Below, one piece after another: positions 1-8,052 of a DNA stretch of 64,000 bases (positions are counted from its first letter, which is position 1; every line of letters starts with the position of its first letter). Below the pieces are notes generated by a model. That model did no database searches. It had not been told where the DNA came from and saw nothing but the letters and a program-made list of their open reading frames with translations. The stretch lies in NCBI GenBank assembly GCA_052400685.1, contig JBQTGJ010000009.1; one strand, 5' to 3'. Source of the DNA: CAZHHH01 sp052400685 (GTDB lineage Bacteria > Bacteroidota > Bacteroidia > Bacteroidales > Marinilabiliaceae). The translations under genes were made by a program, and so were the position numbers.

Positions 1-1
1 A

Positions 2-70
2 CAGTTATTACGATTTGTAACTAAATGGATTTATGCTATTTTTGAGAAAGGCTATCCCGTAGGGATTTAG
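2..70 (+). pseudogene. C-terminal tail of an unidentified ORF entering from the left edge
   Basis: An open frame runs from the window edge to a TAG stop and gives 22 residues ending EKGYPVGI. The rest lies outside the window, so it could be an intact gene or a fragment. I do not recognise the family. It ends only a few bases before the inverted-repeat element that precedes the XRE/Fic pair. Confidence 0.25.
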
Positions 71-73
71 TTC

Positions 74-222
74 AACACGCGGTATAAAACATTGGGGTTT
101 AGGTGGTTATTTAAGGTTTGTAGCCCGCATTGAGTCCGTTGCAACTGGACAGGTAAGCAACCCGCAATCGGCAACTATTCATAGCACCAACGTTGGGTTT
201 CATGCTGAGAGACTACCGTGTT
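74..222. repeat. Inverted-repeat element upstream of the XRE/Fic pair (possible cassette boundary)
   Basis: The outer arms AACAC-GC-GGTA (74-84) and TACCGTGTT (214-222) are complementary apart from a 2-base bulge. Inside lie a hairpin GTCC..GGAC around GTTGCAAC and a 10-base palindrome CCAACGTTGG near 187-196. No coding potential is seen. Size and folding are reminiscent of integron attC sites, but no integrase or verified core site is present, so the role is inference. Confidence 0.35.
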
Positions 223-284
223 TCAAATTAACATTTGCATATCATTAATATTTGATTTAATTTTATATCATATTGTGAGATAAA

Positions 285-491
285 ATGAATAGAATTAAAG
301 AGATACTTGAAACTAAGGGTATAAAACAAACCTGGTTGTCAGAACAATTGAATAAAAGCTACAACATGATTAATTCTTACGTTCAAAATAGAAGACAGCC
401 AAGTTTGGACAATTTATATAAGATAGCAGAAATTCTAGATGTTGATGTAAAAGAGTTGCTTGTATCAAATAAAAATGACAAAAATGTATAA
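285..491 (+). CDS. Small XRE-family (Cro/CI-type) DNA-binding protein
   Basis: The 68-residue protein is essentially one helix-turn-helix of the Cro/CI type. The segment around residues 10-50 (KGIKQTWLSEQLNKS, then NRRQPSLDNLYKIAEIL) matches the five-helix fold, and no other domain is present. It is expected to act as a cytoplasmic repressor. Its 3' end overlaps the start of the fic gene in another frame, which implies co-transcription and probably coupled translation. By analogy with HTH/toxin pairs it may repress its own operon and modulate the Fic enzyme, but that is inference from neighbourhood. The ATG at 285 is the only sensible start. Confidence 0.85.
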   Translation: MNRIKEILETKGIKQTWLSEQLNKSYNMINSYVQNRRQPSLDNLYKIAEILDVDVKELLVSNKNDKNV

Positions 492-1890
492 GACTAAAAC
501 AATAGATACTGTGAATGCTTTAAAATTGGAGTTAGATAAAAAGATTCCATTAAAAGCAGAAGATAGCAAGCGGCTACAAAAAAAATTGCGTTTAGAATTT
601 AATTACAACTCAAACCATCTTGAAGGCAATACATTAACATATGGACAAACTCAGTTATTATTGTTTTTTGATAAAAGTTCAGGAGATGTTCCTGTAAGCG
701 ACATTGAAGAAATGAAGGCTCATGATGTAGCCTTATCTCAAATTGAGGAAATGGCAAATGATAAAGAACGTCCATTAACAGAAACTTTTATCAAAGAATT
801 AAATAAAACTATCTTAGTTAAGCCATTTTGGAAAGATGCAATCTCTCCAAACAGAACTCCAACTAGAAAACGAATTGAGATAGGTCAATATAAAACTTCC
901 CCAAATAGTGTTCAACTGAAAAATGGGAATATTCATGAATATGCTTCACCAGAAGAAACTCCTGCTTTGATGGGCGATTTATTAAATTGGTATAACTCTA
1001 ATATTGATCAATTACACCCAGTTCAGTTGGCAGCAGAATTTCATTACAGATTTGTATGTATTCACCCTTTTGATGATGGTAATGGACGAGTTGCCAGATT
1101 AATAATGAATTATATACTTCTAAAAAACAATTATCCTCCAGTTATTATAAAATCAGAAGATAAAGAAAGTTATCTTACTGCATTACAAAAAGCAGATACA
1201 GGAAATATCGAATCTCTTATTGAATATATTGAAGAACAATCAATATGGTCTTTAGAACTGAGTTTAAAAGCAGCAAATGGAGAAGATATTGACGAATTGG
1301 GTGATATTGAGAAAGAAATAGAGATACTGAAACGTAAAAAGTTAACTGAAACAAATATTTTTATAACCCCAAAAGTAGCATATGAGATAATTAATCATAT
1401 TAACACTGATTTATGGAAACCGCTAAATAAGCTACTAAATAATTTTGATGATTTTTTTGCTGAAACAAAGAATGAGAATTTCGTTGACAATATCAAAATA
1501 GAAAAGACCAAGACAATAACAAGTCCTTTAATGAGAGCGACTCGTTTATATGCCGATAGAGAAGTAACTATTAAAAATTATGAGATATTTGGTCACGACT
1601 TAGAAGAACATATTGTTGATGAAATTCAATGGGTAAGAAAAATGCTTTCTTTAAAATCAGCAAAAAGAAAGATTGATTTTGAGATATGGTGTACACTTAA
1701 AATTAATAACTCTAATTATTCCTTGATAATAGTAGAGAAAAACACGGATTCTGAAAACTATATAAAAAATTCAACGACTCTGTTTGAAATTGAGAATGAG
1801 TATCATATTTTGTTTATGTCAGACACGATTAATAGTATAAAAAGGACTGTTTCAAATCATTTGATAAATAAAATTCAGACCGTTGAGTAA
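475..1890 (+). CDS. Fic-domain protein, class II (autoinhibited) AMP-transferase
   Basis: Fic enzymes transfer AMP, or less often another nucleotide part, from a nucleotide to a hydroxyl side chain of a target protein. The catalytic loop HPFDDGNGRVAR is complete (residues 194-205 counted from the ATG at 484), with the essential His and the anion-binding GNGR. An N-terminal inhibitory motif of the form (S/T)xxxE(G/N) is present as SNHLEG (residues 43-48). This places it in class II, where the inhibitory helix is in the same chain. The C-terminal 200 residues are unrecognised. ATG codons at 475 and 484 both work; a further upstream TTG (460) is less likely. The start overlaps the XRE gene. The target protein cannot be predicted. 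Confidence 0.88.
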   Translation: MTKMYKTKTIDTVNALKLELDKKIPLKAEDSKRLQKKLRLEFNYNSNHLEGNTLTYGQTQLLLFFDKSSGDVPVSDIEEMKAHDVALSQIEEMANDKERPLTETFIKELNKTILVKPFWKDAISPNRTPTRKRIEIGQYKTSPNSVQLKNGNIHEYASPEETPALMGDLLNWYNSNIDQLHPVQLAAEFHYRFVCIHPFDDGNGRVARLIMNYILLKNNYPPVIIKSEDKESYLTALQKADTGNIESLIEYIEEQSIWSLELSLKAANGEDIDELGDIEKEIEILKRKKLTETNIFITPKVAYEIINHINTDLWKPLNKLLNNFDDFFAETKNENFVDNIKIEKTKTITSPLMRATRLYADREVTIKNYEIFGHDLEEHIVDEIQWVRKMLSLKSAKRKIDFEIWCTLKINNSNYSLIIVEKNTDSENYIKNSTTLFEIENEYHILFMSDTINSIKRTVSNHLINKIQTVE

Positions 1891-1904
1891 AGCACGAAAA
1901 CCCA

Positions 1905-3949
1905 ATCGAGTAGACTGCCGCTAGGCTAAAAGCCTAGCGGAGAGCCTCTCACACCACCGTACGTACGCGAGCTCTGCTTCCACCTTTCGTTCAAAATATT
2001 CACAGGATATTTTTCACTCGGGTGCATATACGGCGGTTCTTTAAACCATGGGAAACAGTTGATTTATTTCCGTAGTTTTGGAAATCGTTTTAAACATTGT
2101 AGCCAAAGGGATGTATCCCCGCTTCATTAGACGCGCTTTGGTGATGGTGGTTCCCAATATCGAGCTCTGGGCAATAGCCCAACCTCCCATCCGACTGCGG
2201 CTCCATGCATAGGCATCGCGCGGGGGAACACCTAAACGGATTAGGTTTTTCCGTTTCCGTTCAAGCTTTTTTATTCACAAGTGTTCATTTTTTGTGTTCA
2301 TGATTTCCGCTTTGCTCCAATTCAATGATGCCATATACAATACCTCAGTCGGTTGCGCAACCAGCCGTCCAGTTCCGTCAATTTCTGTTTGATGTTGGCA
2401 TACTTGAAGGCATTTAGCCAGCCTCGCTGGATTTCATGGAGCTTCTTTATGCGTTCATCAAAGCTCATTGGCGTGGTTTTTCGGGTTACCTCCTTCAGCT
2501 TTACTTTAAATGTCTTCCATCTCTTACGGGTAACGACTAATTGGTATTAGCCTTTAACCCCTTTTTGATAAACGGGGACAAAACCATAGCCCAGAATCTG
2601 AAAATGGACAGGTCGGCGTATGCCACTCTTCTCCTTGTTTATGGAGAGTTTCAGCTTGTCCCGAAGATAGATGTAAATCCGGTTGCCTGATTGTCTTGCC
2701 TATGATTTCGTTTTGCAATAGATGCTAAAATCATCCGCATAGCGGACAAACCGAAGGCCCAAATGCTCCATCTCTGTGTCCAATTCGTGTAACATGATAT
2801 TGGACAGCAGCGGACTTATAGGACTTCCTTGCGGCACTCCCATCCGTCGTTTAATGAGTTTTCCGTCTTTTTCAAGAGAGGCTCTCAACCAACGCCGGAT
2901 TAGGCACATCGTGGTTTTACATTTTATCTTTCGATAGAGCAATTGCAACAGCAACACATGGTCTACCATGTCGAAGAACTGTTTAAGGTCAATTTCGACA
3001 ACATGCTGATAGCCGGAATTGATGTAGTGCAGCGATTTACTTACCGCTTGCTGGGTATTCCGCCGGGGGCGGAATACATAGCTATAGGTCGAAAACGCTT
3101 GTTCGTAACGGGGCATGATCACACGCAAAACGGCCTGTTGCAGCATCCGATCTATGGCTGTTGGTATCCCAAGCAAGCGCATTTTACCACCTCCTTTGGG
3201 AATTTCTTTACCTCGAATCGGCTATGCATGGTAGTTTCTAGTGCGAATTTGTTCTGTCAGGGTTGAGCGATGTTCATGCAGGTAAGCTTCTAATTCACTT
3301 ACTTTCATACCATCTACTCCCCCGGCCCCTTTGTTACAAACTACTTCCCTGCAGGCCATTGAGAAGTTGGCCGGTTGCAGGATTTTCTCAATCAGTGCTT
3401 CTTCCATTTCTTCTTTTCTATTTCCTGTCACGCTTTCGTCGGGCTGATAAGCTTTTAACTTAGATCTCCCGGGCTAATTTGTAACGATTTAAAGTTCCGT
3501 CCTTCGGTGTTCACTTCTTGTGTTGGGAAAACCGGCTAATACAGTTCGCTCGTACGCCGCAATATTCCTTGCGGTTAATACCGTGAATCGGTAGCATCCT
3601 CACCTACTATGACGTCTGCTGACTGCTTCACATGTCCAGCTCGTGGACGTGGAGCTATCCCCTGGTAAGAGCTTTATCCTTCAGTCTATTCCTGTCGCAT
3701 CTACATAACTGTCCTTTTGGTCTTCTTTGGGCTTTACAATGATGTGCTTGCTTACCCAAACAATCATGCCTCATATGCGCCTTACAGGACATGCTAATCC
3801 TGTAATACCTGTCCGTCAGTACAGACTTTTGCCGGTTGGCTTCCTTCACTGCATACCTCTCGGTAAACCAGCTTGCCACTTGCTAATGCTTCGAGGCGTC
3901 ACCCTCGCGCATAAGGGACTTGCACCCTCCGGATAAAATCACCTCACAC
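1905..3949 (-). mobile_element. Group II intron, decayed, minus strand
   Basis: Read on the minus strand, the element begins GTGTGAGGTG at 3949 (consensus GUGYG) and ends CTACTCGAT at 1905, after a domain VI hairpin made of CCGCTAGGCT and AGCCTAGCGG. Domain V is recognisable as ACCGCCGTATATGCAC pairing with the strand ending TACGGTGGT, followed by GTGAGAGG. About 0.5 kb of RNA domains precede the maturase ORF. The 3' boundary lies 15 bases past the fic stop codon. Domain V is split by 47 extra bases (1968-2014) and the encoded maturase has several nonsense codons, so autonomous splicing and mobility are unlikely. On the 5'-exon side there is a 10-bp AT-rich hairpin at 3963-3991. Confidence 0.85.
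2041..3431 (-). pseudogene. Group II intron reverse transcriptase/maturase, broken
   Basis: The reading frame from 3431 shows the conserved start NKGAGGVDGM, then FRPRRNTQQAV, GVPQGSPISPLLSNI and the catalytic RYADDF box, followed by the maturase region (GWLNAFKYANIK, LDGWLRNRLRYCIW) and a tail with YAWSRSRMGGWAIAQSSILG. In-frame stops interrupt it: TAG at 3220-3222 where Gln is expected, TAG near 2697, TAA near 2549 and TGA where a Trp codon is expected near 2320. Extra sequence near 2265-2320 then shifts the frame. Between the stops the sequence is well conserved, so decay is recent. It cannot make a full-length maturase. Shorter open segments at 3222-3431 and 2700-3182 are pieces of this one gene. 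Confidence 0.85.
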
Positions 3950-4031
3950 TTTATGGTTGCTTGAAAAAGATTTGTATTTTTAATCTTTTTCTAAAACTTC
4001 CAGTGTGGGTGCGCTGCTGCTCATGCAAGGC

Positions 4032-4163
4032 GCACACAATAAATATAGGTCATTTGGCGGATAGTGCTAAATTTGAACATGAGTACAATTAATAAAATGT
4101 ATAGCGGTTTGATAGGTAGGTGTTTCAAAATGCCAAACGCCCCATATTCTCAACGTTGTGTGC
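4032..4163. repeat. Large imperfect inverted-repeat element between the intron and the Crp-like gene
   Basis: The outer arms GCACACAA (4032-4039) and TTGTGTGC (4156-4163) are perfectly complementary. A second nested pair, TTTGGC (4053-4058) and GCCAAA (4132-4137), is also perfect, with partly complementary TATAGG/CCATA between them. The whole could fold into one long bulged hairpin of about 130 nt. No ORF is seen. Together with the element at 74-222 it brackets the XRE/Fic pair. It resembles attC-type structures in size and layout but lacks a clear GTTRRRY core. Confidence 0.4.
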
Positions 4164-4188
4164 AATACCGACCCGTGAAAAGTAGAGT

Positions 4189-4767
4189 ATGGATTTAAAC
4201 AAGATTAAAAATATAATTGAAGGTATTCGACGATACTATCCTGTATCAGATAATTCAATAAAGATGTTAGCCGATTCATTTACTGAAAACCATTTGTTTA
4301 AAAATCATTTATTGACTCAAGCAGGAATGATTGATAGTAAAATGTATTTTATCGAAAAAGGTTGTACTCGTACATATTTCATTATTGATGGTAAAGAAAT
4401 AACCAATTGGTTTAGCAAAGAAGGTGATATTACTTTTTCATCAGATTCGTTATACCATCGTATTGCCGGATTTGATTATGTTGAAGTATTAGAAGACTCT
4501 ACTATTTATTCTATCCCAATAGATACTATTAACCATATTTACAGAACTAATATTGAGATTGCAAATTGGTCGAGGGTTATTCATCAAGAGGTTTTATTAA
4601 AAATGCAAACGCTTCGCATTGATAGGCTTACTTTGACATCAAAAGAACGCTACGAAAAGTTTTTAAAAGACACCCCCAACTTCATAAATCGCGTTAATCT
4701 TGGGTATATTGCTTCATTTTTAGGAATGACTCAACAATACTTGAGTGCAATTCGTGCGAATGGATGA
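4189..4767 (+). CDS. Crp/Fnr-family transcriptional regulator
   Basis: The protein (192 residues) has a cyclic-nucleotide-binding-type beta-roll over roughly residues 25-115 (for example LLTQAGMIDSKMYFIEKGCTRTYFI) and a C-terminal helix-turn-helix in LGYIASFLGMTQQYLSAIR. It belongs to the short Bacteroidota Crp-like group in which the effector is usually unknown. It has no Cys cluster of the Fnr type. It is followed after 63 bases by a same-strand acetyltransferase, so the two may form one accessory unit with the HAD remnant. It probably acts as a cytoplasmic local or stress-responsive regulator; the ligand cannot be inferred. Confidence 0.85.
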   Translation: MDLNKIKNIIEGIRRYYPVSDNSIKMLADSFTENHLFKNHLLTQAGMIDSKMYFIEKGCTRTYFIIDGKEITNWFSKEGDITFSSDSLYHRIAGFDYVEVLEDSTIYSIPIDTINHIYRTNIEIANWSRVIHQEVLLKMQTLRIDRLTLTSKERYEKFLKDTPNFINRVNLGYIASFLGMTQQYLSAIRANG

Positions 4768-4830
4768 TTTTAAGATAGATGAAAAAATAACCAGTTCTTC
4801 TTCATTATTTTTGTATTAAAATAACATATT

Positions 4831-5442
4831 ATGAAAACGGAATTGCAAAAATGTTTAGATGGAGAAGTTTTTAACACATCAGATAAGGAAATCCAAAATT
4901 TTATTCATACAGCAAGAAAGCTCACCAGAAGTTATAATTCTATAACAAGTACTGACTCAATTAGAAGGAATGAGTTATTAACTGAATTATTTGGACAAAT
5001 AGGAGCTAATGTTAACATTGATACACCTTTTCACTGTGATTATGGAAGGCATATTTTTATTGGCAACAATGTAATTATCAATATCAACTGCACATTTGTT
5101 GACTGCAATAAAATTGAAATTGGAAATAATGTGTTAATTGCATCAAATGTCCAAATTTATACGGCTACTCATTCAACAAATGCAAATGAAAGATTGGTTG
5201 CTAATTGGAATCCAAATTCCGAACTCCCCTATTTCAGAGCCTATGCTTTACCTGTAAAGATTGAAGATAATGTTTGGATAGGTGGAGGTGTTATTATTTT
5301 ACCTGGTGTTACTATAGGTAAAAATTCGGTCATTGGCGCAGGCAGTGTTGTTACAAAATCAATTCCTGAAAATTGTGTTGCTGTGGGAAATCCATGTCGA
5401 GTTATCCGAAAAACTAATGAGAAAAGAAATGAGAAAAATTAA
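4831..5442 (+). CDS. Sugar O-acetyltransferase, hexapeptide-repeat (Maa/LacA/NodL family)
   Basis: This 203-residue protein shows the left-handed beta-helix typical of maltose/galactoside acetyltransferases: repeated hexapeptides such as IFIGNNVIININC, IEIGNNVLIASNV and VWIGGGVIILPGVTIGKNSV, with the active-site region TATHST. The family transfers an acetyl group from acetyl-CoA to a sugar hydroxyl. The N-terminal maltose-acetyltransferase helix domain is recognisable but divergent. Length is typical for the family. The next ORF (HAD remnant) overlaps its last codons. Substrate is unknown; in accessory settings such enzymes often modify small sugars or xenobiotics. Confidence 0.85.
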   Translation: MKTELQKCLDGEVFNTSDKEIQNFIHTARKLTRSYNSITSTDSIRRNELLTELFGQIGANVNIDTPFHCDYGRHIFIGNNVIININCTFVDCNKIEIGNNVLIASNVQIYTATHSTNANERLVANWNPNSELPYFRAYALPVKIEDNVWIGGGVIILPGVTIGKNSVIGAGSVVTKSIPENCVAVGNPCRVIRKTNEKRNEKN

Positions 5443-5681
5443 AGCAGTAATTTTCGATTTAGATGGAACTCTTGGAAATACAATTCCATTATGCATTGAA
5501 GCCTTTCGCAAATCAATTGAACCGCTTATTGGTAAAAAACTTTCTGACCAAGAAATTACTTCAACATTTGGACCTTCTGAAGAAGGTACGATAAAAGTAT
5601 TGGTTTCTGACGATAGTTAAATAAAGGGATTTCAGATTATTTAGATAATTATGAACAGTTACATGAAAAATATCCAGCTCA
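5417..5681 (+). pseudogene. HAD-superfamily hydrolase, N-terminal remnant
   Basis: The frame starting at ATG 5417 or 5429 begins with motif I of HAD phosphatases, VIFDLDGTL, and continues into a cap-domain start (IEAFRKSIEPLIG). It meets TAA at 5618. A shifted frame continues with family-like sequence (GISDYLDNYEQLHEKYPA) to about 5681, where unrelated GC-rich repeats begin. Motifs II to IV are absent; about 65-85 of the expected 200-plus residues remain. The start overlaps the acetyltransferase gene, so it was once the distal gene of that unit. Confidence 0.8.
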
Positions 5682-5805
5682 GGGGCGCGTGATTCTCCCC
5701 AATGGCAGCAAGGCTCTGCACAAGGGCCGCATGATTCTCCCCTTGGGGCACATGACTCTCCCCATGGAGCTCTAGGTTATCCCTTAAGGGCGCATGGTTC
5801 TCCCC
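5682..5805. repeat. GC-rich degenerate repeat patch (GGGGCRCRTGAYTCTCCCC-like units)
   Basis: Four related units of 19-20 bases lie at about 5682-5700, 5723-5742, 5745-5763 and 5786-5805, with start spacing 41, 22 and 41. Each begins with a G run and ends TCTCCCC, so each can form a short GGGG/CCCC hairpin. The patch is far more GC-rich than its surroundings and directly follows the truncated HAD gene. No ORF is supported. Units are too degenerate and too few for a CRISPR array. Confidence 0.6.
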
Positions 5806-6188
5806 AAGCGGAGAAGGTCCATTTTTGAAGATTTTCTCTCAATATCCAGGGCTCCCATTTTGACATGATGGCTGTTTTGTTCAACTTATTTGACAGATAT
5901 TAGTAAATTCAGGGTCTCTTGTTCCGGAATTCACCGGCAAAGACAATATAAATGCAATAACTCTTTTAAGCTATAAACGATAATAGCGTTATGGGGTCTT
6001 TTGTATGCAAGTGCAAAAAACGCAACTTGAAATTTTAAAGCGATATAAAAACATTTAAATAAAAAAAACGGATTCATTGGATTGATCCTCTATTGCCTAT
6101 GATAATTTCTCGTACCTTTTGGTTCAAAGTCTATACTTGGTAAGGTAATTACAGGAGATTCAATATTTTCACAAAAACAAATTAAAAT

Positions 6189-6285
6189 CATATGAAACGA
6201 GCCATGAGAATTGTTTCACACACAAAAGAATGATTAATTCCGGCGAATTCCATGTGACCTTAAAAAACAAATTATTAACACATGA
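6189..6285 (+). repeat. Leader-like repeat, copy 1
   Basis: This stretch matches, in the opposite orientation, the tandem repeats next to the GH2 gene at 55808-55989. Shared blocks include CATATGAAACGAGCCATGAG, CACACA, GAATGATTA, CCGGCGA and TTCCAT, ending at ACACATGA. It contains a 13-codon ORF (6192-6233, MKRAMRIVSHTKE). Here the terminal ATG is followed by a stop after four further codons, so no downstream gene uses it. Confidence 0.65.
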
Positions 6286-6289
6286 AAAC

Positions 6290-6394
6290 TTCATTTTAAG
6301 GCTTCCACAGCATAACAAATATGAGCTTATTACCATAAATAAACATTTTGAAAGCAGGCACCACACTGAAGTTGACCTAATATAAACAAACGCT
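6290..6394 (+). repeat. MITE-like element, degenerate copy A
   Basis: The right part matches the family seen at 14935-15076: ATGAGCTTATTACC, AAACATTTTGAAAGCA and the end AAACAAACGCT followed by AATT. The left TIR is not clear, so the left edge is approximate. It lies just upstream of the mscS gene. Confidence 0.5.
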
Positions 6395-6413
6395 AATTAT
6401 TAAATAATAAATA

Positions 6414-7322
6414 ATGGAAGAGCAAATTAAAAAATTCTTGTTTGATCCAACAATTGGGAAAATTGCATCAATCCTTATAGGTGTAGCAGTTATTTGGATT
6501 ATTATAAAAGCGATTCAACGTAACTTGTTCACCAAAATAAAAGAAAACGACAATCGTTACAAAGCCAAAAAACTCAGTAATTTTATTGGTTATTTTTTAA
6601 CCATCATATTGCTGACTATTGTCTATAGCGATAAACTTGGAGGATTGACTGTTGCATTAGGTGTTGCAGGAGCGGGCATTGCATTTGCATTGCAGGAGGT
6701 TATTGTTTCGTTTGCAGGTTGGATCGCCATTATGTTTGGTGGATTTTATAAAACTGGCGATCGCGTTCAACTTGGTGGCATTAAAGGTGATGTGATGGAT
6801 ATTGGTGTTTTGCGTACAACAATTATTGAAACAGGACAATGGGTCGACGGTGATCTATATAATGGACGAATTGTTTTTATTGCAAACAGTTTCGTTTTTA
6901 AGGAACCTGTTTTTAACTATTCAGGCGACTTCCCTTTTCTATGGGATGAAATAAAAATTCCAATACAATATGGAAGTAACTATGACATGGCAAAAGAGAT
7001 ATTTGAACAAGTAGGAAAAGATATTGCTGGCGACTTGAGTGAAAAATCGAAAGAAAAATGGTTGGCATTGCAAGACAAATACAGGTTGGAAGATGCACAA
7101 ACAGAACCAATGGTTTCATTAATTGCCACTGATAACTGGATTGAATACACTTTGCGTTATATCGTAAACTACAAAAAACGACGGGTAACAAAAACTGAAT
7201 TATTTACTCAAATTTTGAAAAAAATAGAGGCAACAAATGGACAAATTAAATTTGCCTCTGCAACCTTCCAATTGGTTGAAACGCCCGAATTTAAGGTTAA
7301 AATAAAAACAGACAGACACTAA
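6414..7322 (+). CDS. MscS-family mechanosensitive ion channel
   Basis: The protein (302 residues) has two N-terminal membrane helices (around residues 17-35 and 52-75) and the pore-lining glycine/alanine-rich TM3 at about 80-110 (VALGVAGAGIAFALQEV). The following KTGDRVQLGGIKGDVMDIG and NSFVFKEPVFNYSG are typical of the MscS beta domain and interface. Such channels open when membrane tension rises and release solutes during hypo-osmotic shock. A 3'-terminal copy of this gene is present as a relic at 14737-15153, together with the neighbouring methyltransferase, which shows that the block was duplicated. The gene itself appears intact. Confidence 0.88.
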   Translation: MEEQIKKFLFDPTIGKIASILIGVAVIWIIIKAIQRNLFTKIKENDNRYKAKKLSNFIGYFLTIILLTIVYSDKLGGLTVALGVAGAGIAFALQEVIVSFAGWIAIMFGGFYKTGDRVQLGGIKGDVMDIGVLRTTIIETGQWVDGDLYNGRIVFIANSFVFKEPVFNYSGDFPFLWDEIKIPIQYGSNYDMAKEIFEQVGKDIAGDLSEKSKEKWLALQDKYRLEDAQTEPMVSLIATDNWIEYTLRYIVNYKKRRVTKTELFTQILKKIEATNGQIKFASATFQLVETPEFKVKIKTDRH

Positions 7323-7381
7323 AAAAGTATTAAAACAGGATAGTTAAGTTTAAAATAAGAATAAAATAAGGGATCTGGTTA

Positions 7382-7840
7382 TTCCGTTCGGCGTTTGATA
7401 TTTGTCAGGCAGGAAAAAACAAAGCTCTAAAACTTGCAGAAGAAGAAGATCTTTACATTGACCATCTTGTTGGAGAAGTTGACGATCTGGATTTAAAAGA
7501 AGAAACATTTGATATAGCTGCATTGATATCGGCTCATTTCCCTCCCGCTATTCGAAAGGATACGCACCACAAAATTGGAAAACTCATAAAACCCGAAGGA
7601 TTAATTATTCTTGAAGGTTTTAGTGACAATAATTTAATATACCGAAAGCAAAATCCTAATATTGGAGGCCCGCATAAAAAAGGAATACTGTTTACGCAAG
7701 AAATGATAGCAAATGATTTTATCGGATTTGACATTGCAAAATTAGAGTAAATTGTAATAAGGTTAAAAAAGGAATCCTCCACAACGGATTAGCGAAAGTT
7801 ATTAGTTTTATTGGTAAAAAAAAGAATAGTCACTTTGTAA
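7382..7840 (+). pseudogene. Class I SAM-dependent methyltransferase, 5'-truncated copy
   Basis: This stretch is a close copy of the 3' three-quarters of the intact gene at 15451-16083 (shared ISAHFPPAIRKDTHHKIGKL and NPNIGGP). The join lies near TTCCGTTCGGCG: compared with the intact locus, roughly 0.4 kb including the upstream region and the first 50-odd codons is missing. A GAA-to-TAA change adds a nonsense codon at 7748-7750, although homology continues to the equivalent stop at 7840. The open segment from 7523 is not a functional gene. Confidence 0.88.
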
Positions 7841-8052
7841 GAATTAAATAGCCTGCTGTGATTAAAACCTATAGCATGCTACACATGGGCTATTTACGGA
7901 ATAGACATAAACAAATTGAAGACACTTTCAACCTTTTCAGCCTGCATATAAGATTCGAATTAATTTTCCAGTGCGTTGCACCAAGCTTTATGCTATAGGG
8001 CTATAGGGCTTTCGACCTAACGTCCCGATAGAATGAAATTCATAAAGTAGAA

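Noticed and set aside
2041..3431. Readthrough or stop-codon recoding in the maturase frame
   Set aside because: All three stop types appear and a frameshifting insertion is present; intact genes in the window use the same stops normally.
3655..3879. 74-codon minus-strand frame as a gene
   Set aside because: It lies in the structured RNA part (domain I) of the group II intron and has no protein features.
3963..3991. Hairpin as a class C group II intron target terminator
   Set aside because: The stem is AT-rich, 13 bases away from the intron edge, and the intron's maturase and 5' start fit another class better.
5682..5805. GC-rich units as a CRISPR array
   Set aside because: Units are degenerate, only four, with unequal spacing (41, 22, 41) and no cas genes.
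7523..7750. 75-codon frame as a small intact methyltransferase
   Set aside because: It is the middle of a truncated copy of the gene at 15451-16083; the SAM-binding start is missing.
7940..8035. Possible REP-like element with CTATAGGG twice
   Set aside because: A short direct repeat only; no second copy in the window and no clear hairpin.
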